Below, one piece after another: positions 32,877-41,950 of a DNA stretch of 64,000 nt (its first letter is position 1; every line of letters starts with the position of its first letter). A program made the translations under genes and the position numbers. Origin of the DNA: Microvirga solisilvae. GTDB taxonomy: Bacteria; Pseudomonadota; Alphaproteobacteria; Rhizobiales; Beijerinckiaceae. The stretch is from assembly GCF_022808595.1 (NCBI RefSeq), contig NZ_JAKUCN010000001.1:558001-622000 (forward strand), in the 5' to 3' direction. The notes under the pieces are model-generated. The model did not search any database and was not told the DNA's origin. It saw only the letters and a program-made list of their open reading frames with translations.

Positions 32877-33332
32877 ATGGCGGAAGAAGCAGGCGTGCGG
32901 GACGGCGGTTGCCGGTGCGGACAGGTGCGTTTGCGCGTGACAGGACAACCCGTCATCACCATGGCCTGCCATTGCACAGGCTGCCAGCGCATGAGCGCGA
33001 GCGCCTTCTCGCTGAGCGCGCTCTATACCAGCGACAGGTTCGCGGTGGTGCAGGGCGAGCCCGTGATCGGCGGCCTTCACGGCCCCACGCGCCATTTCTT
33101 CTGTCCGCATTGCATGAGCTGGCTGTTCACGCGCCCCGAAGGCCTCGACGATTTCGTGAATGTCCGCGCCACCATGCTCGACGACGCCAAAGGCTACACG
33201 CCCTTCATCGAGACCTATACCAGCGAGGCGCTGCCCTGGGCGAAGACGCCTGCGAAACACAGCTTCGAGAAGTTTCCGCCGATGGAGCTTTACCCGCAGC
33301 TGGTGAAGGAGTTTGCCGCGAGCTGCGCCTGA
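32877..33332 (+). CDS. GFA/CENP-V-family zinc protein
   Basis: The 151-aa product has the three Cys pairs of the GFA (glutathione-dependent formaldehyde-activating-like) family: [17 protein letters not shown] and FFCPHCMSW. These bind two zinc ions in relatives. The C-terminus holds a [12 protein letters not shown] strand. Members are often annotated as glutathione-dependent enzymes, but most have no proven reaction. GGGGAGGGAG precedes the ATG at 32877. A fragment of a second GFA C-terminus survives at 34276-34363. Confidence 0.9.
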   Translation: MAEEAGVRDGGCRCGQVRLRVTGQPVITMACHCTGCQRMSASAFSLSALYTSDRFAVVQGEPVIGGLHGPTRHFFCPHCMSWLFTRPEGLDDFVNVRATMLDDAKGYTPFIETYTSEALPWAKTPAKHSFEKFPPMELYPQLVKEFAASCA

Positions 33333-33515
33333 CGCGACGCCGACCCTCCTCGAAATTTCCATCACCGATCACGCGGCGTCACGGAAGGCTCCACAATCCC
33401 GCCCGCATTAGCGCCGATTCTGAAACGGAAGCTGCTTCAGCGGAGGCCGCTCTCCTTCGTGTCGTAAGCAGCCATCAGACAGGCTTCGCCCGCACGCACA
33501 GTTGGGAGGCGGATC

Positions 33516-34184
33516 ATGGCGACCATCAACGGCACCTCCTTTGACGATTATATCGACTTCTACCGGTATGGAATCAGCAACGACCGGAGCAACGGCAATT
33601 CCGGCGATGACTGGATCCGCGGCTGGTCCGGCAACGACTCCCTTGACGGCAGCGCCGGTAACGATTGGCTTGAAGGCGAAGCCGGTAACGACACCCTGCT
33701 TGGAGGCAGCGGCTTCGACTGGCTCGATGGAGGCTCCGGCGCCGACAGCCTCTACGGCGGAAGCAGCGACGATACGCTGCTCGGTTACACCGGCAATGAT
33801 CGGCTGTCCGGCGGCAGCGGCGATGACGTGCTCGACGGCGAGACGGGCGCGGATTTCATTTATGGCGGAACCGGCGTGGACGACCTCTGGGGTGGCGCCG
33901 ACAACAGCGTGGACCGCTTCTATTTCGCAACCGCCGACACTGGCAGCATCACCCAAAAGCGGCACGACATCATCTACGACTTCACCGATGCCGACGGCAT
34001 CTATCTCCAGGGCAGCTATACCTTCAATTCCAGCGGCACACGCACCCCGGCGAATGGACAATACAGCATCTGGCAGAATGGCGACGGCTGGGTCGTGACT
34101 TACAATTCGCCCGCAGACTCCGTCTATCACGACATCCTCGTGTACGGCGCAAATCCCAGAGGCGATATCTTCTTCTTCACCTGA
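33516..34184 (+). CDS. RTX-type calcium-binding repeat protein (222 aa)
   Basis: The product consists of about 11 nonapeptide repeats (residues 29-127) of the GGxGxDxLx kind. They fold as a parallel beta-roll binding calcium in RTX proteins. A C-terminal domain without Cys follows. It lacks a classical signal peptide, as expected for type I secretion, which uses a C-terminal signal. No type I secretion ABC, MFP or TolC genes are in the window. GGGAGG precedes the ATG. It may be a small secreted or surface protein; no enzymatic domain is seen. Confidence 0.88.
   Translation: MATINGTSFDDYIDFYRYGISNDRSNGNSGDDWIRGWSGNDSLDGSAGNDWLEGEAGNDTLLGGSGFDWLDGGSGADSLYGGSSDDTLLGYTGNDRLSGGSGDDVLDGETGADFIYGGTGVDDLWGGADNSVDRFYFATADTGSITQKRHDIIYDFTDADGIYLQGSYTFNSSGTRTPANGQYSIWQNGDGWVVTYNSPADSVYHDILVYGANPRGDIFFFT
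33600..33896 (+). repeat. RTX nonapeptide repeat block
   Basis: Eleven imperfect 27-bp units encode SGDDWIRGW, SGNDSLDGS, AGNDWLEGE and related nonamers, with Gly at position 2 and Asp at position 4 nearly invariant. Confidence 0.88.
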
Positions 34185-34275
34185 TCGGGGCTGCTATCGG
34201 GCGCGTGGGTGCAGTTCGAGGTTTTTCCTGCTCGGTTCCCCGCGCCACGATACTTGGTGGCGCGAGGAACTTTTC

Positions 34276-34363
34276 GGCCTTCATCGAGACCTATGCGAGT
34301 GAGGCGATTCCGCTGAAGGAACTATCTCCAGAGTTGGTGACGGATTTTTCCGAGCCATCATAG
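34276..34363 (+). pseudogene. Remnant of a GFA-family gene (C-terminal end)
   Basis: TTCATCGAGACCTAT (34279-34293) is identical to part of the intact GFA gene, and the reading continues ASEAIPLKE like TSEALPWAK. After a 1-base shift it reads SPELVTDFSEPS and stops, resembling [12 protein letters not shown] of the intact copy. Frameshift and internal deletion are visible, and nothing of the zinc-binding part remains. Confidence 0.72.
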
Positions 34364-34393
34364 CCGTTCGGCTTTCAGGATCATCAGCCCTCG

Positions 34394-35917
34394 TCAGACA
34401 ATTCTAAAATCGTCATAGGTCAATTTGAGGTTCTTCCCGATCCTGGCAAATTCAATGGGCTTGTACTTAGAATCCGACCCATCGGCATCGTAGGACAGAT
34501 ACCCGGTCGACTTGTTGTAGAGAACGAAGTCGTTTTTATCGCCGGCCTTTGTGCTGATCTTGAAGAACGCCTTGTTCAATTTGCCGGGAGCAGAGGCAGA
34601 ACCGCTGCCCAGCTTCTTGAAGATGGCATTATCGAGCCAGAGCGTGTCGTCCGCCACGTTGAAATCGGCAATTGTGTCGAAGTTTACGCTACGGTCCGTG
34701 GTAGCGGTGCCCAGCTTGCTGTTGAAGACGAACACATCCTTGCCGTAGCCGCCTGTCAGCGTATCGTTGCCATAACCGCCATAGAGCTTGTCGTTGCCTA
34801 ACGAACCCTTGAGGGCATTCTTTCCAGTCGTGCCCTTCACGGTCTTGTTAACGATATCGGCGAAGGTTGTGGTGCGGCCTCCATGAACGACCGCATCGAC
34901 ACTCTTTTTATGCAGGGCGTACCGGTCGGCGTCGCTCACGACACCACCTGCAATCGTCAATGTTTCAGCCGCGGCGTATTCGCCATTGATGTACTTCGCC
35001 ATGGCCATGTTATCGACGATAACCTTCGTCTTGAAACCGTTATATTCGATCGAGCCAAAGCCCGTGATCTGCTTGCCGCGAAGGTCGATCACGTCCCCGA
35101 TCACAACCAGATAATCATCTGCCTGGCCGCCGCCATCGACTTTCTGCAACGATTTAAGCTGCTCCATCGAGATGCGGATGCCATCAGCGCTGCTGGAGCC
35201 TTGAACGGTTTCGATACCTTCGAATTTAGCCAAGGGGACCAGATCAATGAGACCCCCACCATCTGGCAGCCTCAGCACATCATTGCCGCCGCCGCCGATC
35301 ACTTCATCACCGGCATTCAGATAACCGGCCAGCATTGTGATGATGTTGTCTTCGTCATCGCCCAAGAAGCGGTCAGCCGCGAATACCATTGCAACAGAGC
35401 TAACATCGTTGCTGTCGTAGAGATGAATCTGGACTGATTCCTCCATCGAGTGAGGAGAAGAATCGAGCTTGGTGAACGTCAGGGCGCGTACCAAGTTTTG
35501 TGCCGCAAGCCTCTGCTCCTCCATCTCGGCCAGAGTGGTCACCGGATTGAACTCAATATGCAGTTCCGTTGTAGAATAAGAGGAAACGCGTCCGATTGCG
35601 ACACCGTCTACGGAAATCACAGTGCCTTCTTCAAGCTCCGTGGTTGAAAAGGTGATCCCCGTGCCGGCCGTCTTGATGCCCAATGATGCATTTGAGTTCG
35701 TGAAGAGAAAAAGCCCCTTGAGAGAGGCCCCTGCTCGGAGAGTGATCTCAGCATCTCCATCCTTGTCGATCAGCACAGGGGTGCCGACGTCGCCCGCCGC
35801 CGCTTGAGGGAAAAAGCGGTCCATGTCCAATCCCAGCAACTCAGTTTCGTCCGTCATCGGGAACGGCCACATCGTTTCCGGGGCATCAGGGTCAAAGCGC
35901 AGGGGATTAGAATGCAT
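34394..35917 (-). CDS. Large RTX-type secreted protein (507 aa)
   Basis: Most of this product is a long N-terminal region without repeats: residues 1-250 are rich in Thr/Ser/Ala and a beta-strand-like region follows. Near residue 390 come a few RTX units (GNDKLYGGYGNDTLTGGYGKD). The C-terminal 110 residues (VFNSKLGTATTDRSVNFDTI onward) resemble the conserved C-terminal domain of alphaproteobacterial RTX proteins, which acts in type I secretion. No signal peptide is present. It is convergent with the smaller RTX gene and has more AT-rich codon use than the core genes. Cargo function unknown. Confidence 0.8.
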   Translation of the reverse strand: MHSNPLRFDPDAPETMWPFPMTDETELLGLDMDRFFPQAAAGDVGTPVLIDKDGDAEITLRAGASLKGLFLFTNSNASLGIKTAGTGITFSTTELEEGTVISVDGVAIGRVSSYSTTELHIEFNPVTTLAEMEEQRLAAQNLVRALTFTKLDSSPHSMEESVQIHLYDSNDVSSVAMVFAADRFLGDDEDNIITMLAGYLNAGDEVIGGGGNDVLRLPDGGGLIDLVPLAKFEGIETVQGSSSADGIRISMEQLKSLQKVDGGGQADDYLVVIGDVIDLRGKQITGFGSIEYNGFKTKVIVDNMAMAKYINGEYAAAETLTIAGGVVSDADRYALHKKSVDAVVHGGRTTTFADIVNKTVKGTTGKNALKGSLGNDKLYGGYGNDTLTGGYGKDVFVFNSKLGTATTDRSVNFDTIADFNVADDTLWLDNAIFKKLGSGSASAPGKLNKAFFKISTKAGDKNDFVLYNKSTGYLSYDADGSDSKYKPIEFARIGKNLKLTYDDFRIV

Positions 35918-36414
35918 TGGACACCAAGCGTGATACCAAACGTAATTACATATCTAATAATTCCTAACGCCAAGCCTTGCAATGTCAGACTATCCTCTTC
36001 AATCCCATTGTTCCTCTTTTGTTCTTGACAATGATCCTAAGCTCGGCCATATTGTGCGTGTCCCGGCTCATCGAGGGGCGCGCTCATGAGGCGTCGTGAT
36101 TGTGGAGCCGGGAGCGGTCCTGCGGATGCGGCTTGACGCCAAGCCCGCCGGCAGGAGGCCGCCCGCAGGTCGCAAGGGCCAGCCTTGGGACGGCTGCGGT
36201 GTCCGCCTAAAAAAGCCGTGCGCGAGGGGCCTTCCGGTTCTTCACACACAAACACCATCGAGCCGGATTGCCCATCGCGCCTCCCTCGATTGCCGCTTCA
36301 AGGCTCCCGGCTTGTTTCAGGCCCGGAGTCCGCAGGCGCGCGCCGTTTTTCCCAAAGAATCCCTTTCTTCGTTTCCATTCCTTGCCTGCTCATTGCCACA
36401 GGAGGCTTTTTCCG
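35918..36414. other. Non-coding stretch between the large RTX gene and a Cys-rich small gene
   Basis: The first 150 bp (35918-36060) are AT-rich and probably hold the promoter of the large RTX gene (minus strand). The remainder is GC-rich with only low-quality open frames, including a 73-aa minus-strand frame at 36037-36258 with no ribosome site. I find no RNA gene or clear promoter motif in it. Confidence 0.45.
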
Positions 36415-36705
36415 ATGAGCCGTGTCCGCCAGTATCTCTCCACGCTTCCCGATTGCGACGACGCCCTGCGCCGTCTCGCCGATGTGCTCCATGTGCCCGC
36501 CACCTGCCGCAACCGCGCCTGCCGCAAGGCGGAACGCTGCCAGGGCGGCTATGGCCCGCCTTGCTATTTCGACCGGCGCAAGTTCTTCGCCGATGCGCTT
36601 TTCGACGACATGCACGCCTATCGCGCGGATTGGGACGCGCGCCGGAGGAGCATCGAGGCCATGTTTCGCGGGGAGGCGGCGAGGAGAACGGAAGCCGGGC
36701 GGTGA
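36415..36705 (+). CDS. 96-aa Cys-rich small protein
   Basis: The product begins MSRVRQYLSTLPDCDDALRR, has the Cys cluster CRNRACRKAERCQGGYGPPC, and ends in basic residues. The C-x4-C-x5-C-x7-C spacing could bind a metal, as in small zinc or iron-sulphur proteins. I do not recognise the family. AGGAGG (36400-36405) precedes the ATG at 36415. It is followed by repeat DNA and stands alone. Confidence 0.65.
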   Translation: MSRVRQYLSTLPDCDDALRRLADVLHVPATCRNRACRKAERCQGGYGPPCYFDRRKFFADALFDDMHAYRADWDARRRSIEAMFRGEAARRTEAGR

Positions 36706-36722
36706 GGGCGCTGCCCTTAGGG

Positions 36723-36937
36723 CGTCATCCCGGACGGCGAAAGCCGAGCCGGGATCGCGAGCAGGATCAAGCGCTGGCTCACCTCTCCCAGGCGGGTGAG
36801 GGATGCGCGTTATCCGGATGGACCTGTAACCCCTCACCCGGACCTGACGGTCCGACCTCTCCCTCAGGGAGAGGTGATGATCCAGCGCTATTCTCGTCTT
36901 GCGATCCCGGGCTCCGTTGCGCGGCCCCGGGATGACG
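36723..36937. repeat. Composite inverted repeat of the GTCATCCCGG type (copy B)
   Basis: The outer arms start CGTCATCCCGG (36723-36733) and end CCGGGATGACG (36927-36937). Inner arms GCCGGGATCGC/GCGATCCCGGGC pair. A different palindrome is nested inside: TCACCTCTCCC (36779-36789) with GGGAGAGGTGA (36867-36877). The outer element matches copy A at 19855-19956. Confidence 0.88.
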
Positions 36938-37090
36938 AGTTGGCCTTGGAGCGTGGCGGCTTTGGGATGCCAATGAGAGCCCGTCTTTACCACAATCCGC
37001 CTCTGCGCCTTGAGCATTTGCGAAAGGGCGGCAAAGGCCTTAAATCAGGCCGATACCGGAAGGGGCAGGGCTCCTTCGCCCTGGATCTGC

Positions 37091-37106
37091 TTCCACTATC
37101 GTGGAA
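37091..37106. repeat. Small inverted repeat upstream of lipA
   Basis: TTCCAC and GTGGAA flank TATC as a perfect 6-bp palindrome. It may be part of the dispersed repeat that continues at 37129-37171. Confidence 0.45.
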
Positions 37107-37128
37107 TCATTTCCAGACTCGTGAAAAC

Positions 37129-37171
37129 GCATTTTCTGGCGACGAACCGGAACCACTTCGCCGGAAAATGC
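37129..37171. repeat. Palindromic element just upstream of lipA
   Basis: GCATTTTCTGGCG (37129-37141) pairs with CGCCGGAAAATGC (37159-37171), 12 of 13 positions. The loop contains GAACCGGAACCACTT. This style (CCGGAAAATGC with GAACCGG...CCACTT) is a frequent dispersed repeat of rhizobial relatives. It lies 17 bp before the lipA ATG and is followed by GGGTTTTATTC. Confidence 0.65.
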
Positions 37172-37187
37172 TCCAAGGGTTTTATTC

Positions 37188-38147
37188 ATGGCCGTCGTTC
37201 TCGACCTTCTGAACAAGGATAACCGCCCCCGCCACCCGGAAAAGGCGCACCGGCCGGACCAACCTGTTCAGCAGCGAAAACCCGAATGGATCCGCGTGAA
37301 GGCTCCGGGCTCGCCCAAATGGGCCGAGACCAACCGCATCGTGCGCGAGAACAAGCTCGTCACCGTCTGCGAGGAGGCCGGCTGCCCCAATATCGGCGAG
37401 TGCTGGGAGAAGAAGCACGCCACCTTCATGATCATGGGCGACACCTGCACGAGAGCCTGCGCTTTCTGCAACGTGAAGACCGGCCTGCCGCAGGCGCTCG
37501 ATCCGAACGAGCCGGAGAGCGTGGCGAAGGCTGTCGAGAAGCTCGGCCTCGAGCACGTGGTCATCACCTCGGTGGACCGCGACGATCTCGCTGACGGCGG
37601 CGCGCAGCATTTTGCGGACGTGATCCACGCCATCCGCGCCCGTTCTCCGAAGACCACCATCGAGATTCTGACGCCCGACTTCCTGCGCAAGCCCGGCGCG
37701 CTCGAAATCGTGGTCGCCGCGCGTCCCGACGTGTTCAACCACAATCTCGAAACCGTGCCGTCGAAATATCTGAAGGTCCGTCCCGGCGCGCGCTATTTCC
37801 ACTCCATCCGCCTGCTGCAGCAGGTGAAGGAGATCGACCCCACCATCTTCACCAAGTCCGGCATCATGGTCGGCCTCGGCGAGGAGCGGAACGAGGTTCT
37901 CCAGCTCATGGACGATCTGCGTTCGGCGGATGTGGATTTCATGACCATCGGCCAGTACCTCCAACCGACGAAGAAGCACCATCCGGTGATCCGCTTCGTC
38001 ACGCCGGACGAATTCAAGGCCTTTGAAACCACTGCCTATGCCAAGGGGTTCTCCCTCGTCTCCTCGACCCCGCTGACGCGTTCCTCGCATCACGCGGGAG
38101 AGGATTTCGCCAAGCTCAAGGCGGCCCGCCTCGCCAAGCTCGGCTAG
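37188..38147 (+). CDS. lipA: Lipoyl synthase
   Basis: LipA inserts two sulphur atoms into octanoyl-protein to make the lipoyl group needed by PdhB, PdhC and related enzymes. The 319-aa radical SAM enzyme carries the auxiliary cluster ligands Cys61, Cys66 and Cys72. Cys87, Cys91 and Cys94 (CTRACAFC) bind the SAM cluster. The terminal [10 protein letters not shown] supplies the Ser ligand. It lies near the pdh genes, separated by the accessory stretch, and could be regulated with them. Confidence 0.97.
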   Translation: MAVVLDLLNKDNRPRHPEKAHRPDQPVQQRKPEWIRVKAPGSPKWAETNRIVRENKLVTVCEEAGCPNIGECWEKKHATFMIMGDTCTRACAFCNVKTGLPQALDPNEPESVAKAVEKLGLEHVVITSVDRDDLADGGAQHFADVIHAIRARSPKTTIEILTPDFLRKPGALEIVVAARPDVFNHNLETVPSKYLKVRPGARYFHSIRLLQQVKEIDPTIFTKSGIMVGLGEERNEVLQLMDDLRSADVDFMTIGQYLQPTKKHHPVIRFVTPDEFKAFETTAYAKGFSLVSSTPLTRSSHHAGEDFAKLKAARLAKLG

Positions 38148-38172
38148 TTTTGGCTCAGGGCTTGGATGGGGC

Positions 38173-38697
38173 ATGCAGCGCATTCTCGTCATCGGTAGTC
38201 CGGGTGCGGGCAAAAGCACCCTGGCGCGGCAGCTCAGTGAGCGGCTTCGATTGCCGCTGATCCATCTCGACGGCGAATATTTCGGGCCGGGCTGGACCAT
38301 GCCGTCCAAGGTGGAATGGCGCGAGCGCGTGAAAGCTCTCGCGGCACGACCGGAATGGGTCATGGACGGCAACTACGCCTCGACCTTCGACATCCGCGTG
38401 CCGCGTGCAACCGCCATCGTCTGGCTCGATCTTCCGCGCTGGCGCTGTGCGCTCAACGTGTTGTGGCGGGTGGCGAAGAATTACGGCAGGCCGCGTCCTG
38501 ACCTCGGCACCGCCGGGCCTGAAAAGTTCGACATGTCCTTCATGCGCTGGATCTGGTCTTACCCGCAGCAGATGCGCCCCAAAACCGCCCGCATGATCGA
38601 ACGTCTGCGGCCCGATCAGCAGGCCTTCATGCTACGTTCGCATTCCGATATTCCGGCCCTTGAGGCCGCTCTCACTCGCATGAAGGAGGCCGCCTGA
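38173..38697 (+). CDS. P-loop NTPase of the adenylate-kinase-like topology-modulation type
   Basis: The 174-aa product has a Walker A GSPGAGKST at residues 8-16 near its start (MQRILVIGSPGAGKS). The ordered strand IHLDGEYFGPGW and the NYASTFDIRVPRA segment match the small kinase-like protein group annotated as DNA topology modulation protein/FlaR-like. The natural substrate is unknown. It starts 25 bp after lipA and its stop abuts the next ATG, so it is probably part of one operon with both. Confidence 0.8.
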   Translation: MQRILVIGSPGAGKSTLARQLSERLRLPLIHLDGEYFGPGWTMPSKVEWRERVKALAARPEWVMDGNYASTFDIRVPRATAIVWLDLPRWRCALNVLWRVAKNYGRPRPDLGTAGPEKFDMSFMRWIWSYPQQMRPKTARMIERLRPDQQAFMLRSHSDIPALEAALTRMKEAA

Positions 38698-39168
38698 ATG
38701 CCGACCTTTCGCATGACGCGAACCGTCCGGCACAAGCCGGCCCAGATGTTTGCGCTCGTCGCGGACGTGGAGCGCTATCCCGAATTCCTTCCGCTCTGCG
38801 AAGAGCTGCGCATCATCCGCCGCGTGCAGAGCGGGGAGGGCGTGGAGACGCTCGTCGCCACCATGAGCGTCGGCTACAAGGCCATCAAGGAGAGCTTCAC
38901 CACCCGCGTGACCCTCGACGAGCCGCGCCTGCGGATTCAGGTCGAATATGTCGACGGGCCGTTCAAGTATTTGGAGAACCGCTGGACCTTCCGCGACGCG
39001 CCGGGCGGCTGCGAGGTGGAGTTCTACATCAATTACGAGTTCAAGAGCTTCGCTCTCGGCCTTCTGATGGGCACCATGTTCGACAAGGCTTTCCGCAAAT
39101 TCACCGACGCCTTCGAGCAGCGCGCGAATACGGTCTACGGTTCATCGTTGGCCGCAGGCGGAACCTAG
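38698..39168 (+). CDS. RatA/COQ10-like START-domain protein
   Basis: The 156-aa product has the coenzyme-Q-binding/polyketide cyclase fold signature ([21 protein letters not shown]) and the [10 protein letters not shown] end. The family is linked to ubiquinone function in mitochondria and alphaproteobacteria and to the RatA toxin in E. coli; the former role is more likely here. It starts one base after the stop of the P-loop gene and overlaps cinA by 27 bp at the 3' end on the other strand. Confidence 0.88.
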   Translation: MPTFRMTRTVRHKPAQMFALVADVERYPEFLPLCEELRIIRRVQSGEGVETLVATMSVGYKAIKESFTTRVTLDEPRLRIQVEYVDGPFKYLENRWTFRDAPGGCEVEFYINYEFKSFALGLLMGTMFDKAFRKFTDAFEQRANTVYGSSLAAGGT

Positions 39169-39636
39169 AAGCGTCAGCGCATCCTCGACCGCGCTCCGGC
39201 GCACGTTCTCGCGACCGAGATCGCCATATCGGCGCTCCAGATGGATCGTGGCGGCGCCCTTACGGGCCAGGCCGAAATGAACGAGCCCAACCGGCTTCTT
39301 TTCTGTTCCGCCGCCGGGTCCAGCAATCCCCGTGATGCCGACCGCCACATCGGCCCGCGAATGCGCAAGCGCTCCCTCGGCCATGGCCCGCGCTACAGGC
39401 TCGCTGACCGCGCCATGCGCCACTATCAGATCGGCGGGAACGCCGATGAGCTCGGTCTTCGCCTCGTTCGAGTACGTCACGAAACCGCGCTCTACGACAG
39501 CCGAGGAGCCGGCGATCTCGGTCAGAAGAGCCGCGACCAATCCACCCGTGCAGGATTCCGCCGTGGCGATCTTCAGGCCCTCCCGCTCATACGCCCTGAG
39601 AAGCGCAGCGGCGCGCTGCTTCAGCTCAAGATTCAT
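39142..39636 (-). CDS. cinA: CinA C-terminal-type nicotinamide-nucleotide amidase
   Basis: The 164-aa product is the single-domain form that deamidates nicotinamide mononucleotide to nicotinate mononucleotide in pyridine nucleotide recycling. It shows AESCTGGL, the catalytic Ser-containing [15 protein letters not shown], and [10 protein letters not shown]. The frame extends to 39855, but the start at 39636 ([17 protein letters not shown]) fits the family and overlaps ispDF by 11 bp. It is convergent with the RatA/COQ10 gene. Confidence 0.92.
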   Translation of the reverse strand: MNLELKQRAAALLRAYEREGLKIATAESCTGGLVAALLTEIAGSSAVVERGFVTYSNEAKTELIGVPADLIVAHGAVSEPVARAMAEGALAHSRADVAVGITGIAGPGGGTEKKPVGLVHFGLARKGAATIHLERRYGDLGRENVRRSAVEDALTLLGSACGQR

Positions 39637-40828
39637 CGGACACCTCCGGCAGCCGAATGGTCGCGGCGGCTTGGGCGGCAATGCCTTCGCTTCGTCCCGT
39701 GAAGCCCAGCTTTTCCGTCGTCGTCGCCTTGAGCGAAACCTGCTCGACCTTGAGCCCGCAGATTTCGGCAATGCGGCGGCGCATTTCCTCCCGATAGGGA
39801 CCAAGGCGAGGCTTCTCACAGAGAAGCGTCGTATCGAGATGATCGATCTTTCCACCGCGTGCCCTCACCAAGCCCGCAGCATGCGCCAGGAAGCGATCTG
39901 AGGAGGCGCCTTTCCATTGCGGGTCGCTGGGAGGGAAGTGCGTCCCGATATCTCCATCCGCAATCGCCCCCAGCAGCGCATCCGTCAGTGCGTGAAGAAT
40001 GACGTCGCCATCCGAGTGGGCCAGAACGCCCTTGTCATGAGGAACCTTGATTCCTCCGAGCCAGACATGGTCACCTTCTCCAAAGGCATGCACATCGAAG
40101 CCTGTACCGAGGCGGGTGACATAAGTCATGGGCTGACCTTTCAGACGCTGCTCGGCGCCAGTGAAATCTGCCGGATGCGTCAGTTTGATATTGGCGGCAT
40201 CGCCGGGGAAGACATGGACGGCAAGCCCCACCCATTCCGCAAGTGCGCCATCGTCGGTAAAGCTACGCACGTTCAAGGACACCGCTTTCCGATGGGCGGC
40301 GATGAGAGTGGCGAAATCGAAGGCTTGAGGAGTCTGCACGGCCCTAAGCATGGAGCGATCCGGCGTCGTCTCAACCTTTCCATCCGCATCGATGACCTTG
40401 ACCGTGTCGGTGACAGCGATTCCAGGTACCGCCGCCTGCCAGATATTAGCCGCGTCGATTGCTCGGTCGATCAGCGCGGCATTCACGAAGGGCCGTGCCG
40501 CATCGTGAACAAGGACACGATCCGGAGCCAAGGGCTCCAACATCTCCAATCCATTCCGGACCGAATCCTGCCGTGTTTCGCCGCCAAAGGCAGGAGGAAG
40601 CAGGCGGATGATGAGTTCTTGGGGAAGAGCGGCAAGACTTTGAGCGTAGAGGTCCTGATCGTCCGGGTGGATCACGACAAGAACCTTCTGAACCTTCGGA
40701 TGGGATAGAAAGGCTTCAAGCGTCCGACTCAGAACAGGCTTCTCCATCAAGAGGCGGTATTGCTTGGGAATTCCCTCACCAGCTCTCGATCCGCGTCCAG
40801 CTGCAACGATAAGGGCGGCGACCGACAT
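39626..40828 (-). CDS. ispDF: Bifunctional IspD/IspF enzyme
   Basis: The N-terminal half (residues about 1-225) is the CDP-ME synthase IspD, with [18 protein letters not shown] and DAARPFVN. The C-terminal half (about 230-400) is the MECDP synthase IspF, with [13 protein letters not shown] and [19 protein letters not shown]. Together they serve two steps of the MEP isoprenoid pathway. The 400-aa fusion is typical of alphaproteobacteria. The ATG at 40828 is chosen because [11 protein letters not shown] begins the fold. Divergent from dusB. Confidence 0.97.
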   Translation of the reverse strand: MSVAALIVAAGRGSRAGEGIPKQYRLLMEKPVLSRTLEAFLSHPKVQKVLVVIHPDDQDLYAQSLAALPQELIIRLLPPAFGGETRQDSVRNGLEMLEPLAPDRVLVHDAARPFVNAALIDRAIDAANIWQAAVPGIAVTDTVKVIDADGKVETTPDRSMLRAVQTPQAFDFATLIAAHRKAVSLNVRSFTDDGALAEWVGLAVHVFPGDAANIKLTHPADFTGAEQRLKGQPMTYVTRLGTGFDVHAFGEGDHVWLGGIKVPHDKGVLAHSDGDVILHALTDALLGAIADGDIGTHFPPSDPQWKGASSDRFLAHAAGLVRARGGKIDHLDTTLLCEKPRLGPYREEMRRRIAEICGLKVEQVSLKATTTEKLGFTGRSEGIAAQAAATIRLPEVSDES

Positions 40829-40936
40829 CAGCACTCTCTCCAAAGGAAGAGTTCTCCTAAGCGTGACCGGAAAATAAGGCAAATTTACCCTGCTGGGACT
40901 TGCGCCGGGCGCCATATTGGCTACTAAATAGGCACA

Positions 40937-41950
40937 ATGAAACCTGATCAAAAAATAGGCGGCTTTCAAATCGGACCTATCGATATAGGAACGCCAGCCG
41001 TTCTTGCACCGCTCTCCGGGGTGACGGATGTCGTCCTCCGACGGATCGCCAAGCGTTTAGGGGCGGGCCTCGTCGTGTCCGAGATGGTTGCGTCAGACGA
41101 GTTGGTTCAAGGCTCCGAAGAGGCGCAATTGCGAGCCGAGGGGGCAGGAATTGACCCGCATGTCGTGCAATTGGCCGGGTGCGAACCGCATTGGATGGCC
41201 GAAGGCGCGCGCGTTGCCGAAGGGGCAGGGGCTCGGATCATCGATATCAACATGGGCTGTCCCGCCAAGCGGGTCATTGGCGGATATTCCGGCTCCGCCT
41301 TGATGCGTGATCTGGACCATGCCTGCCGTCTCATCGAAGCAACCGTTCAGGCTGTATCCGTTCCGGTGACGGTCAAGATGCGGTTGGGGTGGGATCATTA
41401 TTCTCTGAATGCGCCGGAGCTTGCAAAGCGAGCAGAAGCTCTGGGTGTGAAGGCCGTGACGGTGCACGGGCGGACGCGGCAGCAATTCTACAAAGGCCAG
41501 GCCGATTGGGCGGCTATCGCTGCGGTATCGCAGGCCGTCACCATCCCGGTGATTGCGAACGGAGATATTGGATCTCTCGATGATGCGCGGCAGTGCCTTG
41601 CCCTGTCGAAAGCTAACGCCGTGATGATCGGACGATGCGCTGTCGGGCGTCCATGGATCGTGGGTCAGATCGGAGCCGCTCTTCAAGGAAGGATAATTTC
41701 CGAACCTTCCCCCGAGGAGAAAACGGAGCTCGCGCTGGAACATTACGAGGGGTTGCTCTCGCTTTATGGTGAGCACGTTGGAATCCGCCATGCGCGCAAG
41801 CATCTCGCGGCCTATGCCGACGCAGCTGCCGAATCCGGTTTTTGTATTCAGCAAAACACTCGCGTCGGCCTGGTAACATCGGACGAGCCCAAGCTGGTGA
41901 TGTCGCTGTTGCGGTCGCTTTATCTTGATCGAGAACAGGAAGCCGCATGA
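40937..41950 (+). CDS. dusB: tRNA-dihydrouridine synthase (NifR3/DusB)
   Basis: DusB reduces uridine to dihydrouridine in tRNA with FMN. The 337-aa product shows [25 protein letters not shown], the YKGQADW substrate region, VIANGDIGS and [10 protein letters not shown]. This gene is the old nifR3 of rhizobia, always upstream of ntrB. It overlaps ntrB by 4 bp (ATGA) and is likely to be the first gene of the ntr operon. Confidence 0.96.
   Translation: MKPDQKIGGFQIGPIDIGTPAVLAPLSGVTDVVLRRIAKRLGAGLVVSEMVASDELVQGSEEAQLRAEGAGIDPHVVQLAGCEPHWMAEGARVAEGAGARIIDINMGCPAKRVIGGYSGSALMRDLDHACRLIEATVQAVSVPVTVKMRLGWDHYSLNAPELAKRAEALGVKAVTVHGRTRQQFYKGQADWAAIAAVSQAVTIPVIANGDIGSLDDARQCLALSKANAVMIGRCAVGRPWIVGQIGAALQGRIISEPSPEEKTELALEHYEGLLSLYGEHVGIRHARKHLAAYADAAAESGFCIQQNTRVGLVTSDEPKLVMSLLRSLYLDREQEAA

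Noticed and set aside
36037-36258. 73-aa minus-strand frame next to the large RTX gene
   Set aside because: No ribosome site, biased composition, and no family recognised.
36096-36935. 279-aa plus-strand frame that runs through the Cys-rich gene and the repeats
   Set aside because: It reads through palindromic repeat DNA and has Arg/Pro/Cys-rich composition.
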